Assembly (NCBI GenBank): GCA_033064195.1
Contig: JARBJD010000064.1
Coordinates: 1 to 64,000 of the forward strand
Source: Blattamonas nauphoetae
Taxonomy: Eukaryota; Preaxostyla; Oxymonadida
Length of the DNA stretch: 64,000 nucleotides
Direction of reading: 5' to 3'
Position numbers and translations under genes: made by a program. The stretch's first letter is position 1. The number at the start of each line of letters is the position of its first letter. A model generated the notes under the pieces. The model was not told where the DNA came from and made no database searches. It saw only the letters and a list, made by a program, of their open reading frames with translations. Below, piece after piece: positions 41,312 to 54,200 of this stretch.

Positions 41312-44300
41312 CTACGATGAAATGTGTTCCCCACTCTCTCCATCAGAACCTCCAGGTTGAGATTGAGGATGTCCGTTGTCCACCAAAAATGGAACATCTG
41401 CCGCACCAAGCCCACCAGGCTGACGAGGGATCCGCCGAATTAGAGGCTGTGGAGGACCAGCAACCCTTCCAACGGGAAAACCGTTGAATGTGTCAGGAGG
41501 ACGATCCAGTGGTAGATGAACAGGGTTGCCCAACACAGGAACGGGATGAATATCGAATGGAGCATATCGGTCGTAAATCATTCGATGGACATGGCTTTGA
41601 ATATTTGCTCCTTTCCAAATGTTCAGAAATGTCAACGAGAACGAGTCAAGAGCATGCTCACATCTGTCTTCCATCCCTTCCTCACACAGAGCGAGCACAA
41701 CCTGCCTTATTTGTGGGTTTGATCGATTCTTGTTCAGCCTGAACATGTCACAGAAGCTGTAATGACGATCCAGCGATGATGGGATCGTGTCCAGACGAAC
41801 AAGAGCGATGGAGATGACGGAGATAAGAGAGGTGAGAGGAGGGGTGAAGAGAGGAACGGTGTTGAGAGGAAGGGAGGCGAGAATGTTTAGAGTTCCCATG
41901 TAGGTGAGAGCCAGAACGAGAGTGAGGAAGACGTTTAGAAGTTGCATGTGTTCGAGCTGCATTGAAAAATGATCACTTCCGTCAGGTGATGAAGGCACGA
42001 GAATTGTGAGAATGCGAGTGAGGAAGGGAGCGTGTGGAACGAGTGAAGAAGTCGAGATCCGGCCTGGGTTGTCTGGAAGGATCAGTTTGTAGAGAATGAG
42101 GAAGAGATGTTGTGGCGTAATGTGGGTGACACTCTGAGCGAGGCTGATTTCCAAGGGATCGTTAGAGATCAGACCTCGAGAAGAACTCGCTCGTCTCTTC
42201 TCCAAAATGAGACACACACTCTTTGCCGTTTCTTTAGCAATGTTCAACAGCAGATTCACATTCATTCCTGTGAGTACACGATCGGGTGAGAAAGAGTGAT
42301 CTGTTTGAGAAGTGGTTTGCGTGAATCCAGAAGATGGGAGGGAGTGATACTGTTGAGAGAGACTCTGCGGTGGATTGAGGCTGGCAAAGAGAATGATGGA
42401 GGAGACGATGTACGGGAGTGGTTGTTGGGTTGCTGATGATTGGTTCATGCCTCTGAAAGGAGCAGTGACTGTGCAGATCGAAAAAGGTGTTGGGGTGTTT
42501 TGTGTCAGCCATTCGATCTCCTCCAGAACGAGTAGGATGGAGCGAAGAAGATAGAGATCGGTTGTCACTGCCAGCGAGACCAGAGTTTCGATGACTGGCG
42601 TCGGGTCGAATGACTCGAAATGCATCAGGAATCGCAATACTTTCAAACATGAATCAATCACCAGCGACGTCGTCCCATCCTTCCCCACAACACATCCCTC
42701 CTCCACTCCTTCACGACGAAGTTGAACAATCACACGAAGAGTGTTGATGACGATCTCTTGCAGTTTGAGGAGCTGGTCGATGTCCAACCACGCATTGACG
42801 AATGGTGATCTTTCGAATCTTTCAACAGCAACTCCAAGATGACCCAAGGCAGCTGCGACCAGCGGAAGATTGTCGAGGTGACGAGCCAACTCGACAACGC
42901 GGTTGAAGGCTGCGTGATTCCGATCGAGAAAGAGGTCGAAGTACGGGGTGGATCGGATGATGGGAAGAGAGAAGAGGAGGAGTGCTTGTGCATCGCTCTC
43001 CACTGTCATCAGTTCATCGACAAGATCAGGGTCATCTCTCGAAATAACAGCCAGCGATGTCAGAAGATTCAATCTCACATCTCCTTCTGCTGTTGTCAAC
43101 TTCTCGATGATCGACATCTCCAAATGTGAAACATGTGTGGGTGTAGCTTCGACGCAGTGTGTCTCTGGATTGATGAAAAGGAGAAACCGAGCGACATGTC
43201 TCATTTCTTTGTGGAGAGCGATGGGAGTGTTGACGGAATTCACTGTCGTCATCTCAACCAAGTATTCCAAAACGCGATCTAGAGATCGGTGCGCATTCAC
43301 GATCTGTGAATTGAGTGATGATCTGAACGATGACAAACACCGAGCTTGTGATTCTACACAAAGAAAAGGGAAGAGATGGAGAAAGATGATGTCTCGTTTC
43401 TCCTCCTCTGCTTGACTCATGGTTCGATCCCACGAAGAAACGCTGAAGGCGAGATTGAGTGAGATGTCGGCCAGAGTTTTCAGGACAGCGAGTGCAGAGG
43501 GATTGTTGCCGTCGTTCCACACGCTTTCCTGTTCTGACAATCCGCACAGCTCGGGAGAGAAGAAGGGGAAGGAGTGAGGGAGTGTTGTGGTCGAGTGAAG
43601 AGCGTTCACAAGACAACCTGCGAAATGAATCCCAATCATTTTCGAGAAGTCACTGCGATTGATTGTTGACAAGTTGTCAGAATGAGACATCATCATCACA
43701 CAACGACCAGCTTCGGCACAAATCGACTGACCAGCGCTTTTCTTGTGATCCGACTCGTCCCATTCCTGAGAGTGACGAGGAGTGAGTGCATCACTGAGAG
43801 GGAATGTTGGCGAAGTGACAAAGAGGAGTGCCTCGGTGTGTGGTAAGGTCAGGCCAAACAGATTCGAGAAGTCCAACACAGCAGCTGTCGACATGTCGTC
43901 GTTCGTGCTCGCAGCGGAGAGAACGAGGAGAGTGAGAAGAGAAGATGCGAGCGAGTTGAATGCTTCGTTGGACAAGTTTGGATTAATGCTCACTTCAGCC
44001 AATGCTTGGAGTAGGACAACTAAGTTCTGTGTCGCTCTCCCAAAGTCCAGACAGCGCGGTTCCGATGGCTCGTCAGACATCACTCGAACTGAGCTCACTG
44101 CAGTCGAGATGGCCATGTCCAGAATGTGTCCAGCGTGTGTGTCGACGATGCGATGGAAGAAGGAAGGGTTTGTGCTGGCCAAGCGGAAGAAGGAACTGGC
44201 AGGGTCGGTGAACGAGCGAGGGGAGAGGAGGGAGTCGAGAGGGAATGTTGGGTCGAGGAGCGGTTCGCTGAGTTTGATGAAGAGAGGAGACGAAGACTGG

Positions 44301-45480
44301 CTGAGTGCGGAGATCAGGTTGAGGTGTCGATCGTGACGGAAGGGAGTGTTGGAGGGAGAAGAGGGGAGGTCGATCGTTCTAAGGAACGACTCGATGACGT
44401 CGGGATGGGCTGAGGAAGAGATGAAAGAGTGAGGATGATCAAGATGGCACACCATTCAAGAACTTCGTCGTGTGTTGGAGACATTGAGACATGAGATCCA
44501 TGGGACGGTTTCCACCATATTCATCTTCAGACATTGTCTTGTTCGGAAGATTTTTGATGATGGCAGCGATCCTCTCTAGTGGGTCCTGAACGGAGTCTAG
44601 AAATATGGGAAATCCAAACATGTTCATTTTGTGAGATTTGGATGATCATCTGAAAGTCTCGATAATCGTAGTCCATCCAAGGACGGTGAGTTTGAATTCG
44701 CGAGATAGATTCCGAAAAGAGAGGGAAATTGGTGACTATAGTTTCATAAACTCTATCACCAACACCAAGGATGACGCATGCCATCACTTCATTGCACAGA
44801 ACGTACACCAAGGCTGAAAATGAGGATCGACTTCTTTGGTGGTCGTTTTCGAGATATAGTTGAGGGTTGCAAAGATAACTACTGAAAAGGGATGAAAGCT
44901 CTTCTGAGATAGGTTCAATCGAGACCAGGAGACATATTTCAGACAATCGGGATAGTTGCAAGAGTTGATGATTGTTGGTTGGATACAGCAGGATCTGGCG
45001 AAGAATCGAATGAGATAGCCCAGAGAAGTGGAGAAGAGTGATCATTTCTTCATCGGACGACACTGAAACAATCAAAAAGGGAGAAACAGACAGATTGCGG
45101 CGAGCAAGTCAATATGTATGTTCTGGAGGTGAAGAAAGAATTGAATGGGGACGTAAATGAACGAAAAGTGCGAACGTGACTATTGCGTTGAGACAATGCG
45201 GTACCAAAACGATGAAGGAGATCAATTCGTTGTTCATTGGTCAAGTGGTTCAAATGTCCTGACGAGAGAAAAAAGAAGCTTGTAAAGAAAATGAAAATAT
45301 ACTCCGTAGAAGAGCAAAGAGAGATCGTTGATAGGAATGAAGATTATTCTCTTCTGGATCCGACAATTCAGCGAGAAGTTGATCAAAACGTTCGATTGGA
45401 TTTATCTCGGCTGCAGTGACAGTCAGACGATCTCCATAGTCTACAACAGAAGACTGATAGGCAGAGTTGATTGATGTCAT
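41312..45480 (-). CDS. large conserved helical-repeat-like host protein with introns
   Basis: The main 3' exon encodes 1,047 aa of hydrophobic, helix-rich repeats (HLNLISALSQSSSPLFIKLSE, LVVLLQALAEVSI, EKLTTAEGDVRLNLLTSLAV) and a proline-rich end (RIPRQPGGLGAADVP). The composition suggests an ARM/HEAT-like scaffold, but no motif proves it. Upstream exons start at ATG 45480 (MTSINSAYQSSVVDY). A 44-nt intron lies at 45259-45302 and a second likely one at about 45063-45204, which gives a continuous reading LLRRHLNHLTNEQ...RFVSSDEEM. The link near 44440-44630 needs a further intron or a frame change and is unresolved. It resembles a lineage-restricted family of unknown function. Confidence 0.65.
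45259..45302 (-). other. 44-nt spliceosomal intron (candidate)
   Basis: On the minus strand GTATATTTTC opens and a pyrimidine-rich tract ends in TCGTCAG. Removing it restores the reading frame across two exons that otherwise end in stops. Confidence 0.7.
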
Positions 45481-45510
45481 CTGCTACGGACGAACGAAGA
45501 GTCAAGAGAT

Positions 45511-47167
45511 CAGTGAGTTTCGATAGGTTGGCAAGTTAAAGTGAATTCGAAGAAAGGGCAGACCAAACTCATGAAATGAATGGTCACTCTGTTTGCTCTT
45601 ATACACTCTCAGATGTTCCAGCTTATCCAAACTTCACCACAGAATCATGGGAATACGTGAAGTGACCATTGGAGGGGAGCATTGTGATCCTCTGTCAACC
45701 GTTCCATTACGGATGGGGAGATAGGCTAATCTCCCCAAATTCGTGTGTAGCACGGCGTTTCACAGTTGAAACAGAATACTGTTGTGCTTGTTTGTTTTCT
45801 CTTTCTGCTTGTTCAATAATTTTGTCGAATCTTAGGTCGTTGACTCTTGGGAGTAGGAGAGCTCCAATATTGAACATGTCGATGCCCGCTGACAAGTATG
45901 CATTGACGATTTGAATTGGTGTCGACGCTTGGTAGAATGCACATACCGCTTTCGCTACAATGGTAGTAAAATTTTCGTTCGATCTAATGCATCTCATCTC
46001 ATTTAGCCGACGTTTCCAGACACCAAATACGCCCAGATCGAGAGGTTGTAAGAGATGGGTGGCGTTTGGCGCAAAACAAAAAAGTTTGACATTGTTTTCA
46101 TTCAGAATTGTCTTGACTTTTTGAGTTTTGTGGATTGAACATCCATCAACTAGCAAAACAGCAGACATTGTGCGACACATTTCTGCGGGACGTTTCGCGT
46201 TGATACCTGGAATGAGAATATTCTCTAAATAATGACAAAAGATTACCTCATCAATCCACTGAGATTTGTTGTGGACGATGTGACAATCTCTACCAAGATG
46301 AACACCAGACATCTTCAAAAGATCAGGATCGATTTTGCCCGCAGAAACAATAAGTGGAGGGAGGGACGAACCATCCAAACAGATTGTCGGGAGGAGCGTG
46401 AGGGCATTTTCGTTCCGCTTGATGGTCAGCCTTTGTTGTTCAGTCATACCAGATGGTACAATGAAGACTCGATCGATACAGTCAGAATAGGCGTGATATT
46501 GTGATTCATCGGCTTGGTACACCATCGTATAAGGTGTGGTTCGAAGGATCGTCGCCAACTCTTACTTATATCTCTTAATCTGTTCTGGATTTGCGAGCAT
46601 TCGCGTTTGTTCCCTCGCCTTAAATTTGTGTTTCGTTATTTGACTCTTATGTCTTGCCAAAAAAATTCGTTGCCCAAGATTTGCTCACTTTCTCCCCACT
46701 ATCTTTGTCAGCTCGTCTCAAGAGATCTTGAATTGTCCACGGATGACCAAAGCTGAAGTCGCGAAGAAGATCTGTTACAATGAGATCTTCTTCTTCTCGA
46801 GTCAAATGGCGGCGAAGGGAAGAAAATTGGGGTATGTCTTCTTCGATCATCTTCAATGCCTTTCTAGCTTGAGAAATTTGGGGAAGTTTGACTGTTAGTG
46901 CAACGCAAATGTCAGATGGCGACAGATTAGCGAGTCCTTCTGTCCTCATTATGAACCACCGAATGAGAGGTGCTGCCTGAATGTTCCCGAGCATCTGTAT
47001 CTCGTCCAGCAGCTTCTGTATCATCATTTTGTCGAAATAAGGCGATAAGACCGATTCAAATGCTAATCGGTTCACAGAATGAGAATGAGAATCCTTTTCC
47101 ATTTCACAAGTTTGATCTGCCCTTTCCTCATCTTTTTTTAAACTTGCCAACCTATCGAAACCCACTG
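45511..47167 (-). mobile_element. pogo-type DNA transposon, decayed
   Basis: Inverted ends CAGTG[A/G]GTTTCGATAGG at 45511 and reversed at 47167; the inner extension TTGGCAAGTT also matches, giving about 27 bp with one mismatch. The flanking dinucleotide is AT on both sides rather than a clear TA, so the exact border may be off by a base or two. It contains a DDE transposase on the minus strand and lies just upstream of the start of the 41312-45480 gene. Confidence 0.75.
45707..47165 (-). pseudogene. pogo-type DDE transposase, decayed
   Basis: The N-terminal part (172 aa, from 47165) is helical with HTH character (LTREEEDLIVTDLLRDF, HPWTIQDLLRRAD). The core (283 aa, from 46558) has VYQADESQYHAY (first Asp), AVLLVDGCSIHKT (second Asp) and FAPNATHLLQPLDLGVFG (third). 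A frame change plus an in-frame stop fall between 46558 and 46690, so it is dead. Total length would be about 480 aa, normal for the family. Confidence 0.82.
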
Positions 47168-48342
47168 ATGACGATCAAACAAAATTGTTGTGGGGAAGAG
47201 ATTTCAAAACAGTCATTAGTCTCTGGTCCAAGACTCTCAAAACAGGAACGAATGGAAAAAGGACGAATAGAGAAGGCAGCTAACATTGAGGGACAGGCTT
47301 AGTGGATTTAACGAACGATGCGTTGAGGGATGTTCTGGAGATCTCGAACCTCCTATTCTGGCATTGCATCTCACCAGAACTGTATTCGATTGATTACATT
47401 CGATTGTGCTGCTTACCTGAAAGATATCCAATCTCCAATGGCTGAACATGATCTAGCACCTCTACAGATTCTCTGGCTTCCACGGAAGAGCTCGAAAGCC
47501 TGACAACATTGTCGTCGTTTATCACTTCGAGATGTGAAGCTAAAGAAGTGATTGAATGGAAAGTATGTAAAACATGTCTTGTTTTAGTTGTTGTTTCCTT
47601 ACTTTTGGTTCAATCTTCTGCCTTTCGTTTATTTCAGGATTTGATGGAATGGTATGTGTGTGCTGTGATTGGACTTGAATCAAAAGCTTCGTCTGCCGAA
47701 AAATTGGTTGACTTCTGTTGGGATCATGTGATGATTGATGAATTTAAAACTGCTCGGATTAGTTTGTCTCGTTCTCGTCATTATCTTCATTGTCAGTTCT
47801 GGTCCCCTCCCATTCCAATCAATCTCCTCCAAAGTCACGACAATCCTTCTCCGATGACCAGGGATGGGATTCGATCAGACCGACCTCACCCTTTTTCGAT
47901 CTCACCTCCTGATTTCTTTCAATTCGCCTCAAAAAGCTTTTCAAAATACGTTTTTTTCACAAATTTCTTTATCAAAACTGAAATGAAGAATCATCAAGTG
48001 AAGTCAAAACAAGCCCATTGATGCTGTTGGATTCTCCTGATCGGAGTCTGAATCACAAATTCAAAGAGGATAAACGTGAGTTAAGAGAAGGAAAGGCTCC
48101 GATTACACCTTTTTGTTGGAAATGAGTTCAGCTGGAATGAGTTTCGGACTGTTTCAAGTTTTGAACAGGGAAAGACGCCTCATCAAACCGTTTTCGCGGT
48201 AAGAAGAGAGAAGGGAAGTCATTAGAGGTGAAGTGGAATCATTTTGGACATGAAATGTTCTAAAATCAGAGAGATAAAAAAAGAAAAGTTGGAGAAATAG
48301 ATAAGCTTAAATAGGAGACTGATCTCACCCAAAAATCTCATC
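47168..48342. other. Intergenic stretch with a possible orphan exon pair
   Basis: Mostly no credible gene. A textbook intron signature (GTATGTAAAAC at 47563 to TTATTTCAG at 47637, 75 nt) sits between short coding-like pieces ending EVIEWK and starting DLMEW; a further GTATGT follows at 47652. These may be remnants of the 5' part of the gene at 48343. A GATAAGCTTAAA motif occurs twice (48300 and 48362). Confidence 0.35.
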
Positions 48343-50977
48343 GTGAGATCAAAAGATCTCACGATAAGCTTAAAAGTACTCACGCCTCCCAACCCTGCCG
48401 ATGACCTTTCCAGCCTCTCCAATCTTTTTCTCGTCTTGATTAGTCAACTTTCCACCTCACACTGCCTCAACAAACGAATCGACACCCACTTTCGAGACAA
48501 TCTGATCCCCTCCGTTCTTATCCATCTCGTCTTTCATCTCATCGTCTCAAACATCCTGATTCCCCGTATTCCTCCAGCTGAGATGAAAGAGATCGCCAGA
48601 ACAATCGTCAGAAACGACCACGCAACTGTTCCAAACGATCTCAGTTTGTCAGACACTTTGATGTGGATTGTGGTGCTCACATACGGTTTTGTGAAATTCT
48701 TGGAATCAAACCAATTGGTGGACACCACAGTTCGGCTGACGGACGATGACGGTGCTGTTCCATCTCCACGATTCCAGAACTTCGCGAAACTGCTCGAACC
48801 TGAGATCGATAAGCTCAGAAAGCACTTTGATCCGGATTTGTTTGAAGAGGCGAGACGGATTACTTTGTGGAAAGAGCTTCTGCAGAAAGTTGCAGACAGA
48901 AAGGAGGTTCTGGTGTGCTCTCTTCTCTTTTCACAATTCCAACCCTTCTCTCAGAATGACAAATCGTTCCTCAAAGCAACTTTCTTTAAACCGAGTCTTC
49001 TCTCCCTCCAAACGAAATTCCAACAACTGGTGTCATCTCTGGATGAATCGCCGGGAAGTTCATCGTCGTCTCTCCTCTTGTCACTTTCTGCTCCCAACTC
49101 GTCTCTCCGAGCCCACCTCAACACTTCACTTCAGTCTCTCAATTCATCCTTCCAAAACAAACAGGAATATCTTCAACTTCTGACCATCATTCACTCTCTC
49201 CTCTCCTCCCCTCTCTCCTCAATATCCACATCTCGCACTGTCCATCCAGAACCAATCGCTGTCGAAGCACTCCTTTTCAATCACTCTGAAAACATCGATC
49301 CAACCGAAACCTTCCACTCCTCCCTTTTCGACGAGGCAGACCACGAGATTCTCACTCGATCGCTGACCCGCTGCTCCTCTGTCTGTGATCTCGTTGGTGC
49401 TGACCAGTGCATCCTCGACATTCCCAAATTCTTCGATCGCCTCGTCTCTGTTCTCGGCAGCTCCAATTCTCACGTCCGAGCAGCTGCTTTGAAAATCTTC
49501 GACCGTCTCGAAGAAAAACCATGCGTGGTCACTCTCTTGCCTCGTCTATGGAATCGACTCCATTCGTCCTTCCGCGATGGTCGCCCTGAAGAACAATACG
49601 CGCTTCTTCGAATTTCGATGACGTGGATCTACAAAGTCATTTTTGGAGCGTCTCTTCCGCCGTTCGCTTGGGCTCTGTTTGATTAGGATGGGCTGAACTC
49701 GGCAGACTTGAGTGGGAAGACTCTCTTCAACAACTCTGTCCATCTGCTCATGTCGCTCAGACGTCACTCCATCACCAAACATGAACAGGCGAAGGTGACT
49801 GATCTCATTCTCTCTTTCGAACAACGTCAGCATACTCTCACTCGAATCAGTTCCGAGTTGGAACACCTCTTCAATCACAATCGCTGCGATGACTCTGTTC
49901 CACTTCTCATTGCGTTCTCGCTCCTGCTGTCATTTCTGACGAAGTGTGACTTCCCTCCGATTGGAACATCTTTTCTCACTGCCCATCCTGAGTTTGATGT
50001 GAACAATCTTCTTTTCGGTTTCGAGAATCACCTAATCTTCCCCTCTCGACCTCATCTTCGAACGAATCCTCCGAACCGACGTCGTCGGCTTCTTCCGCAA
50101 TTCCAGTGAGTTGGAATTCAAATTTCCTCATTCTCTCCACAACACCTCGTTGTGTGGGTTTCATGCTCTCTGTCGACGAGGAGTCCACATCGATCTTTTC
50201 GAATCTGAGTTTGTTCGGTCTGGACAGCATCTGTTCAACTCATTTTGGCTGTTCAACACTCCCCTCATCTCAGACACCTTCCATCTCTTTCTCTATCACC
50301 CTCCACCACTCGTCGTCCGCTTCTTCCTTCCCCTTCTGTGGTTGGAGTCAGAACACGACGACATGGTCGAACCTCTGCCATCTTCCTTCTCTGGCTGGTG
50401 CTCAGCGAGGCGTGCTCCAAACTCTCTCCTCTCACTCTGGCATCCCCTCTCTCGTCGCCCCTCTCACATCTGAATCCTTCCAGAAGAGGCTCACGTCTAT
50501 TCTCTCAAAAGTCCGCTTTGTAAACGATAGAATTCGCTTACTCTCTTTGTTTGTTCGATATGTCGCTTCTGATCGTCTGGCCTTCCTTTTGTCATCTTTT
50601 CCCAGATTCTTCGAACACAATCGAACGTATTTCCGTGAAGTCACTCACGAAGCCATTCCTGTTTGTGTTCTCTCCTCTTTCCTCATCTTTTCAGATGTCC
50701 CTATCCTGCGATAGTGTCGACTGTATTGGAGTTCTTCCGTCGATTCGTAAGTGTCTCATCTGATGCTGTTCGGATCAAGTTGGTCAAGTTAAGTTTGTTG
50801 GATCATGTCGTGTTCACTGTGTCTCGTTCATCGTTCTTGGATGACTACGAGAAAGGGATTGCGGTGATTGGGATTCTCCTCGACACAATCAGACGAGACG
50901 ACCTCAAACGGAGAATGAGAGTGTTCGATTTCAATCGAGGTCCGAACACCAATTCGAGAAGCTCGTCGTCTGACTGA
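48343..50977 (+). pseudogene. conserved helical host protein 2, decayed
   Basis: A 447-aa frame (LIPSVLIHLVFHLIVSN, KFLESNQLVDTTVRLTDD, SNSHVRAAALKIFDRLEEK) stops at a TAG at 49684-49686, and the same frame continues at once (DGLNSADLSGKTLFNNSV) to 50109. The TAG falls where a Trp codon (TGG) would give FDWDGL, so a nonsense change is likely. Beyond 50109 the coding sense moves through two other frames (LFNSFWLFNTPLISDTFHLF, then RLTSILSKVRFVNDRIRLL) and possibly a short intron ending TTTTCAG at 50695, to 50977. No ATG opens the first frame, so the start is upstream or lost. Helical-repeat character, function unknown. Confidence 0.6.
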
Positions 50978-51232
50978 CGGATTCAGACGAGCCAAGGATG
51001 AAGTAGATGCCTGTGCACATCGTCAAATCAACCAACGGAAGGAGTTTTCTCGTGAGTGTATTCATTTAGTGGAATTAGAGTGATTATTTCTACTAAAATG
51101 GATCAATCACGCCATTGACAGAGAAAGAAGCTTTAATTGAATGAAACATATGAATCAATGAGGTTTATGAATTAAGGGTCGGATCTTTGAAACATTCTTC
51201 GATTTTCCTGACTACAGAGGAATACACCTCCA

Positions 51233-54200
51233 ATGCCACTGGTACTGTTGCTCTGTAGCATCATGCACTGTGCTGATGAACACTATCAAGATTTTGATGC
51301 AGTCTATGCGAAGAAACTTGCCGAAAACAATTTATGCTCAAACTCGGAATCTATGCATCTGTCATTTGATTCTGGATTGTACTGGACGAGTGGGATTTAT
51401 ATTATCTCGAAATCATTGGAACTTCATGGAACCAACACATGGCTGACGCACAGAGCGAAAGTCCAAAACGAAAGAAATGGCAATACTGACGAAAGCACAA
51501 TCCGACAGACCACAAAACACAACCATCCTGAACGATGGATGATGGAGGTGCGTAATAGTTCGTTGACGATGCGATCATTTGGACTGGACGCGGGAATGAC
51601 TGGAACAACAATCTGTTTGGTTGTTGGGTCGTCGGTTGAGGTGACTGACAGTGAACTGTTGTCAAACATGGAATGTTCTGGATTTGTTCTTGCGGACTGG
51701 GTTGGAAGTGGGTCGAGCCGGATTGTGATCGTTGGGAGCAGTCACAAATCATCGACTCTGAATGTGGTTCTTCCACTTGTTGGTCGAGGATATGGACAAC
51801 TGAACACGAACAATGAAGAATGGAAGGGAGGACAGGATGAATTTCGTGATGGATGTATTGAAAGGGAAGAGATTATTGGAGTTGGACTGTCGTTCGATTC
51901 GACGCACTTTGGACTTGGAACTGGCCCTCTTTTCTCGTTTGTTGGGAAGTCCTTGTGGTCAGGGTCGGAGATTTCGACCGAGTTGGGATCGAGCAGTATT
52001 TTGAATGTGACGAGCAGTTTTGTGTTAGGAGAAGGAAGTGGAAGAAAGACTGGTTTGGGAATGGGGAGTTGTGTGTGGGAGAGAGTGATTGGGAGCACGA
52101 TTTCAGGGAGCACGAACCACGACATGGGGACAGGACTGTGTGGTGCTCGCTTGGGGTTCAATGTTGTTTGTGTGAACAGTTCGTTCTCTTCCTGTGTTCG
52201 CACATCGAACGACGAAATAGACATGAAACACGAAAACATCACCCAAGACGACACCGGGCGAACTTTTGTGACATCGGCATCACAAATGACATCAGTGAAG
52301 TTCACTCTCTGAACTTTCAACGACATGACAGTCGCTGCTGGAAACAACTATGCCGGGGCCGCAATCTGCCTCAACCAATCGAAGTCCACGCTGACTGTCA
52401 CGCAGTGCTTCTTCCACAAATGCACATCCACTGGCGATGGTGATGATGGAGGAGCGATTTCCGTGTCTGGCACCAACTCGCACAGTCCAATCACAATATC
52501 ATCGTCTTCCTTCACAGAATGTGAAAACACTGGAACAGGTAACAATTTTGCTGGAAGTGTCTTTTGTTCCTGCAAATCAACTGTGTCCATCTCTGACTGC
52601 ATGTTCGAGAACAGCCACTCACTTTATGGTGGAGCTATCTCGCTTCGGTCTTTCCCACACGCGACTCTCTCCAACTGTGCATTCGTTTCCTGTTCAGCTA
52701 GTGATTATGGAGGTGCCATGGATGTCTCTGGCATGACTTGGATCGATTTCTCCTTCCTCCAGTTCCGAGAATGCTCTGCGAATGATAAGAAATCGAGCGA
52801 TATGAACTTCAAAGGATCAGCAATGACGACCGAGATTGTGACTGAAGACACAATCAAATTCTGCGACTCCACTTCGGCCAGGCCCAATGTTTATATGACA
52901 CAAGGAAAGAAAGATCTGAGTCATCTCGTTCCTGAACTATCATCCACTCCAACAGTGACAGTTGATGTGTCGGTCAGTGGAGACACAGCGATAGTGACAG
53001 CAACAGCGAATCCAGCAGTGAAAGGGACGATGGGGATCTTGCTGAATGGATCGAATGTGCCTCGTCTGGTTCATGTTCAGTTTGGGAGCCACTCGGAAGC
53101 ATCGTCAACTGGAACAGCGATTGTGTCGTCGGGAGCGAATGGGGTTCTTCCACAAGCAGACTATAAACACCGCTCATCGTCCATCGCATCGAACTATTTC
53201 CTCCCGACATCGCTCAATGATGCCCATTCATCTCTTTCAGTAGATGGGAACACAACAGAAATTGTTCTGAATGGAGTGAATTTGGGAGAAGGGAGTTATT
53301 GGATGCTGATCCGAAACGGAGAGGACACTTTCAACATCTCGCTGACTCGCTCCGACTCGACGACTCTTGTTGGAGAAGCGCCTCTTCATCCATCGACAGC
53401 ATCAGGAAGACTGGAATGGTCAACAGAATACGAAGTAGAGGAAGTGATGTGGCTTGCAGTAGAAGGAGTTGAAGAGAATGTCCATCTGATCAACACAATC
53501 ACATTCACCACACCAGATGAACCTCCTCGAATCAAATCAATGAGTTCTCGCTCGCTGACAGGAAAGAAAGATGAACTCACGATTTCATTTGAAGGATCAG
53601 CGCTTCCTGATGGAACAGGAACGATTGAAGTGAAACAGGCGGGCAGTGATGTTGTGGTGAAAGGAGTGCTGACAAAAGTGACTGCAACCGAATGCAGAGC
53701 AGTGATCTCAACAGCATGGAAGGAGGACGCGACTCATATGTCGTTTGGGAAGACATATTCAGTGAAATCAGCAAAAATCGATTCTAAGGATATTGTTGTG
53801 GATTCTGGAATCTCGATCGAAGTTCCGAATCCAGCAGTGATCACGTCGTTCTCTGTTCCGTCTGAATGCTCATCGGATACGTTCGACTTCGAAGTGATTG
53901 GTCAGAACCTGCCCTCACCCAACACTTACACTCTCACACTCTCCGACTCTCACACCATTTCGGTGACATTCTCTGAATCGACGAAAGGAAAAGGGATTGT
54001 TACAGCAAGTCTGCCATCCGCCATTCAGTTCAGCGCAACATATTCAGTGTCGAGTGTGACGAACGGAAATGATCATGTTCTGTTGAACGCAACAACATTC
54101 ACAACGCCTGTTGGTCCGACACTTCTGTCGATCTCGACGTCATTGACACAGCCTCTGAAGAAGGAAGTGAAATTGTCGTTGAGTGGGTTGAGAATGAAAT

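Noticed and set aside
43782-44336. 184-aa plus-strand frame
   Set aside because: Antisense to the long exon of the conserved host gene at 41312-45480, with arginine/serine-rich shadow composition.
47509-48021. 170-aa plus-strand frame as a protein-coding gene
   Set aside because: The frame runs through a clear GT-AG intron signature and into low-complexity flank; at most it holds an exon remnant.
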